Positions 58,673 through 61,832 of a stretch of 61,832 nt of DNA are shown piece after piece. Source of the DNA: Cyclospora cayetanensis (Eukaryota; Apicomplexa; Conoidasida; Eucoccidiorida; Eimeriidae); NCBI RefSeq assembly GCF_002999335.1, contig NW_020312156.1:1-61832 (forward strand), given 5' to 3'. The notes beneath the pieces are model-generated. The model was not told the DNA's origin. It saw only the letters and a list, made by a program, of their open reading frames with translations, and did not search any database. Numbering within the stretch: position 1 is the stretch's first letter; every line of letters starts with the position of its first letter. The translations under genes and the position numbers were made by a program.

Positions 58673-59469
58673 TGCCATCGCTTCCGCGCGTCCCTTTTAT
58701 GCTTGCGACGGCTTGCTGATGCACAAGCGAAGGGAATGGACCCCGCCAGGAAAGTGAGCAACTGCGCGTTCCCATGCTTCTGCGGCACCTGCTGGTGTCA
58801 GCAAAGGGCAGTCACTGCGTGGCAACTCCTGATGTAAGCGATGCCTTTGAAATGTATGGGCTCTAGTTGTGTGAATTTTTTAGGTTCCCCTGGAGTTCCC
58901 CACAATGGGCAGCAGTAATCGCAGAATGTGAGCCATTAAGAGAACTACCGCCACCTATAAGAATCGTTAGGGCAGCAGATTAGTGGGCACTTAGAGGAAG
59001 CCGTGGGGAAGGCCATGCGTGTAGGCCCCGAATATACAGGATTGATTGTAGGTAGGCCTGATCAGTTGCACAGAAGCAGAGGTCGAGTAGCAAGCAACCT
59101 ATGCGTAGATGGTACTTTGGGAGATGCTGCTGGACTTGGTAAAATTTACTCCCGATACTACTGTACTAGGCTCCTCCCCAAAACATGCCTGATGGCTTAC
59201 GCCCAGTGGAAGGAAGGCGGCATGTTGTTACCCCAGCAACAGCTGCAGAATTTCCGCAGCTGCTGCACTAGCAGACTGCTGAACTTTGGAGAATAGTTCT
59301 GCCGGATCCAGAAGCGCCCAAAGCACATAGTTGACCGGCACGGTGCGCTTAAGTGAATTACCAAAGGAGGCTCCGGAAAAAGCGGCAGCAACAGTCTGAT
59401 GCGCTGCAGGCTCTATAAATCATCCTTCGAATAAGCATTATGCGGCGACACGCTTTCTAGTTTCCGCAC
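58673..59469. other. Intergenic between convergent genes
   Basis: Contains the 3' UTRs of the sigma-subunit gene and the Pex13-like gene. The 97-codon plus frame at 59003-59296 has no recognisable feature. Nothing else seen. Confidence 0.45.
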
Positions 59470-60241
59470 TTAGGTGCTGTTGCTGCTCTCGCCGCTTGCA
59501 CTGCCACTACTACTCTCCTCAATTGGATGTGCTGGAAGACCTCTTGTTTTGGATGTAAGGAATCGAAGGCGTCCGAGGAGTCGCCTGCGGAAATCAAACA
59601 ATACAGCAAAATGCATGGAACATGGTTGGCAAAGACATTGTAGTGAGGCAGCCTGCGCACGAGAGCGACAAATGCAATGAGTAGCAGCTGTCTTAAAGTG
59701 TCCCATCGCACCTGTACACATAGAAGTGTAAGTACATTTCAGCAACAACAATGGTGAAGGCAAGAAGGGCCGAAAGATCACGCAGAGTGGACAGCCAGCT
59801 GCTTTTGCTGCTGCGCGTTGGACAAAGACCCAATAAGCGGTCGTCGCTGCTCCTGCTGCTGGACACGGAAGGGAAAACACCACTGGCCTCTTGCCATGCC
59901 CTACGCATGCGGATAAGGGTGCGGCGCCTAGATGCCCCTAGTGTTCGGCTGTATATCCACCTACACATCTGCAGCAGCAACGCGGCGGGGATGAAGGACT
60001 GCACCACATGGTTCAGTTCTCCTCCCCAATGCAAAAGCTGCGATCCCAGAAGCCTCACACCCTCCAGCACGGCCACCGCCTCGCCCAAAAGTCTCACTGA
60101 GTCTCGGATGCATATATGTACACCCGGCTCGTCCTGCTGCTCTTGAGCAGGTTCAGAGGAATTTCCATAAAGGCCCTGGGAGTGAACATGCGGCAGATGT
60201 GGGTAGTAAGCCCCCAGGCCGCTGCAGCCTGGTGTCTGCAT
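59470..60241 (-). CDS. Single-TM protein, possibly Pex13-like peroxin
   Basis: Two minus-strand exons, 60241-59712 and 59584-59470, giving 214 codons plus stop. Pex13 is a peroxisomal membrane docking factor for the import receptor Pex5. The N terminus is Gly/Tyr/His-containing (CSGLGAYYPHLPHVHSQGLY) as Pex13 N termini often are. A helical block (DSVRLLGEAVAVLEGVRLLG, then AALLLQMCRWIYSRTLG) fits the Pex13 pattern of a helix run ending in IRYLYRR. A TM segment (LSALLAFTIVVAEMYLHFYV) comes near the C terminus, then a basic RRLLGRLRFLTSK and a Ser-rich end. No SH3 domain is present, as in several protist and plant Pex13 proteins. Similarity is by pattern only; other small membrane proteins remain possible. 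The first exon may be preceded by another, since CAG precedes ACACC right after the ATG. Confidence 0.4.
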
Positions 60242-61150
60242 TCTAGATGTCACAGTATTAGAAGACTAACTGCTGGGAGCTACAGATCGCCACACTGGGG
60301 CCATCACCCAAGAGAGGATACCTCAAAGTAGTTGAGATGCTGCTTTCTCCACCGTTACGGTTTCCTAATGCTGTTGTGGCTGTTATTGCTCTTACTATCA
60401 CTGATCGTGAGGCTGATGTTTTTGGCTTGCTGGAGCTACCACACCGTCTCATGCCAAAGCACAGCCAGTGCGTTTCAGTGTGACCGATTCGAGAAGTGGT
60501 CGGAGAGAGAAACCCTTGACCACAGACCTCCTGGGATTGGGGTCACCGAAGGCAGAAAAACTAAGTTTAAAGAAATGAATAAGACAAAAAGCGTCAGGTG
60601 TTGCGGCCTGACATAGGTAGCTTTGAAGCGATAACACAAACCGCAAACACCGTCGGGCAGGGTAAAAGTATATGCGGGCAAACAAGAACTTGGGGCTGAT
60701 ACTCTTTATCAAGGCTTTGATGCAAAGCAAACTCGATTCAGATCAGCAATAGCCCAATAAAGGAATAAGTTTAAGGAGCAAACAAGGCGTTGGTTCACTC
60801 CACATGTCATGGTAGGCGCCAATGGCAGCCCCCAGCGGCCAAGGTGACCTACCGTTGAGAAGAAGTGAGATGTAAGGCGAGATTAGGGCACATCATGAAG
60901 CAGCTGCATTTGTACCCACTAAAAAGCTAGGGAATTCAAGGCGGTAGCCCATTTCTAGCGATCAATTACTTTGGTTGGCTTCCATGAAAGCTCTTGTAAC
61001 CAATGTAGAGGTGTAGTCGTTTTTGCTTATATACCGCTTAAAATGTTTGTGTGATAAGTCCTGCAAAAAGATAGCAAACTACTGCCTGCACTTTCGCTTT
61101 ACCAGAATTGGGAGGTGAGCAAGCTCTTGAGTCCTGGTGATTTTGAGGGT
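60242..61150. other. Intergenic, no supported gene
   Basis: Upstream region of the Pex13-like gene. The plus frame 60332-60616 (94 codons) has a hydrophobic run (LWLLLLLLSLIVRLMFLACW) and could be a small membrane protein, but no other support exists. The minus frame 60449-60730 is equally unsupported. Confidence 0.4.
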
Positions 61151-61620
61151 GGTGTTACCAATTTAAATCTTCCCTAGTGTACGTTGGGTGACGCTACACA
61201 TATACTCTTTATACTAAATTAGCTATGCTTGATTGAGAATCAATAAAGAACTGACCACGTGGCTTGGCGCTTCGTTCATCGTATTTGTTGCACAAAAGTA
61301 TTGGCTCGATAAAATAAGAATCAATGTTTACATGCGTGGCCAGATGCTATGCGCAACTAGATCTAAATGCTCAGCCTGATGAGAGAGTGCAGATACGTGC
61401 GCTGTAGCTGCCCTTTTTCTCTTTATATTTGAAGGCCGAGGGGTACTATAGCGGATTACGCTACATTTTAACCCTTCTCAGTGCACTTGTAACGCTCTAC
61501 TAGAGAGTATCCCTATAGGGCCAGTTAACTCTATTCTCGATAAATACACAATACAATGTTATTAAAGCTTTTTTCAAAGAATATTCTCTCCTGTGACAAT
61601 ACACTGACAATTCCTTGTCG
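61150..61620 (+). repeat. Fifth LTR-like copy of the retroelement family
   Basis: Begins near a GAGGGTGGTGTTACC purine-rich stretch (61145-61159), then ACTAAATTAGC, GAGAATCAATAAAG (compare GAGAATCAGTAAAG at 10283), TGCTATGCGCAACTAGATCTAAATGCTC (compare 15927) and a TGCACTTGTAACGC end. It lies at the window edge, so it is either a solo LTR or the 5' end of a third element running off the window. Confidence 0.6.
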
Positions 61621-61832
61621 TGAGTCAGATGTTTCTAGTTCTTAGGTAAATGTACGAGGCATAGTAGAAAGTAGTTATGCGTGGCCTGCCCCGCTATACT
61701 ATCCTTCAACCAACTCAAAAAGCACGCCCTAGTGCTCCGTATGTGACCAACGAAAGCAACCACATGCAGGACACTTAAATTGTTTCCCCCCCTCTCACCA
61801 CTCTCGGAGCAGGCAGACACGCGAAAACAGTG

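Noticed and set aside
1..61832. tRNA, rRNA, riboswitch or bacterial-type operon signals
   Set aside because: None noticed on reading; the window is eukaryotic nuclear DNA with spliced genes. A tRNAscan-SE/Infernal run would be the decisive test.

Overview
The window looks like nuclear DNA of a coccidian apicomplexan in the Eimeria/Cyclospora group. The reasons are an orthologue of the microneme adhesin MIC4 (31 EGF plus 16 TSP1 modules), intron-rich housekeeping genes, compact intergenic DNA and decayed Ty3/gypsy retroelements. Long CAG/homopolymer tracts typical of Eimeria coding DNA are scarce, which leans towards Cyclospora; this is inference, not proof.

Layout, left to right. (1) 1-8900, minus strand: the MIC4-like gene, ten exons in the window, truncated at its 3' end by the window edge inside a Gly-rich/acidic tandem-repeat region. 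(2) About 10.2-16.3 kb: decayed Ty3/gypsy element A with LTR-like ends, gag, RT, RNase H and integrase remnants, and a still-open multi-membrane-segment ORF between integrase and 3' LTR. (3) 17.4-21.8 kb, plus: glycogen phosphorylase, eight exons, one GC-AG intron. (4) 24.4-27.3 kb, minus: mitochondrial-type NADP isocitrate dehydrogenase, six exons, head-to-head with (5) an unknown signal-peptide/TM/coiled-coil gene at 27.6-29.6 kb. (6) About 30.2-35.4 kb: second, more decayed copy B of the retroelement. (7) 36.3-39.6 kb, plus: a secreted HAD-superfamily-like protein whose catalytic motif I is destroyed, with a second GC-AG intron. (8) 40.8-41.9 kb, minus: a predicted N-acylated (MGFC) hypothetical protein. 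(9) 42-49.2 kb: weak, fragmentary plus-strand coding signal from one or two unresolved genes. (10) 49.3-52.4 kb, plus: 669-residue unknown protein. (11) 53.0-55.0 kb, minus: alpha/beta hydrolase of the lysophospholipase/monoacylglycerol lipase type. (12) 58.1-58.7 kb, plus: divergent clathrin-adaptor sigma subunit. (13) 59.5-60.2 kb, minus: single-TM protein resembling peroxin Pex13. (14) 61.2-61.6 kb: a fifth LTR-like copy.

The genes do not form one pathway. They cover host-cell attachment (MIC4), storage-polysaccharide and NADPH metabolism (phosphorylase, IDH), lipid hydrolysis, vesicle traffic and possibly peroxisome import. The most unusual items are the conserved membrane-protein ORF shared by both retroelement copies, the HAD pseudoenzyme, and the strictly phase-1, symmetric exon organisation of the MIC4 gene. 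Exon models were built by eye from splice signals and reading-frame continuity; every multi-exon model given as a single gene keeps frame across all junctions.
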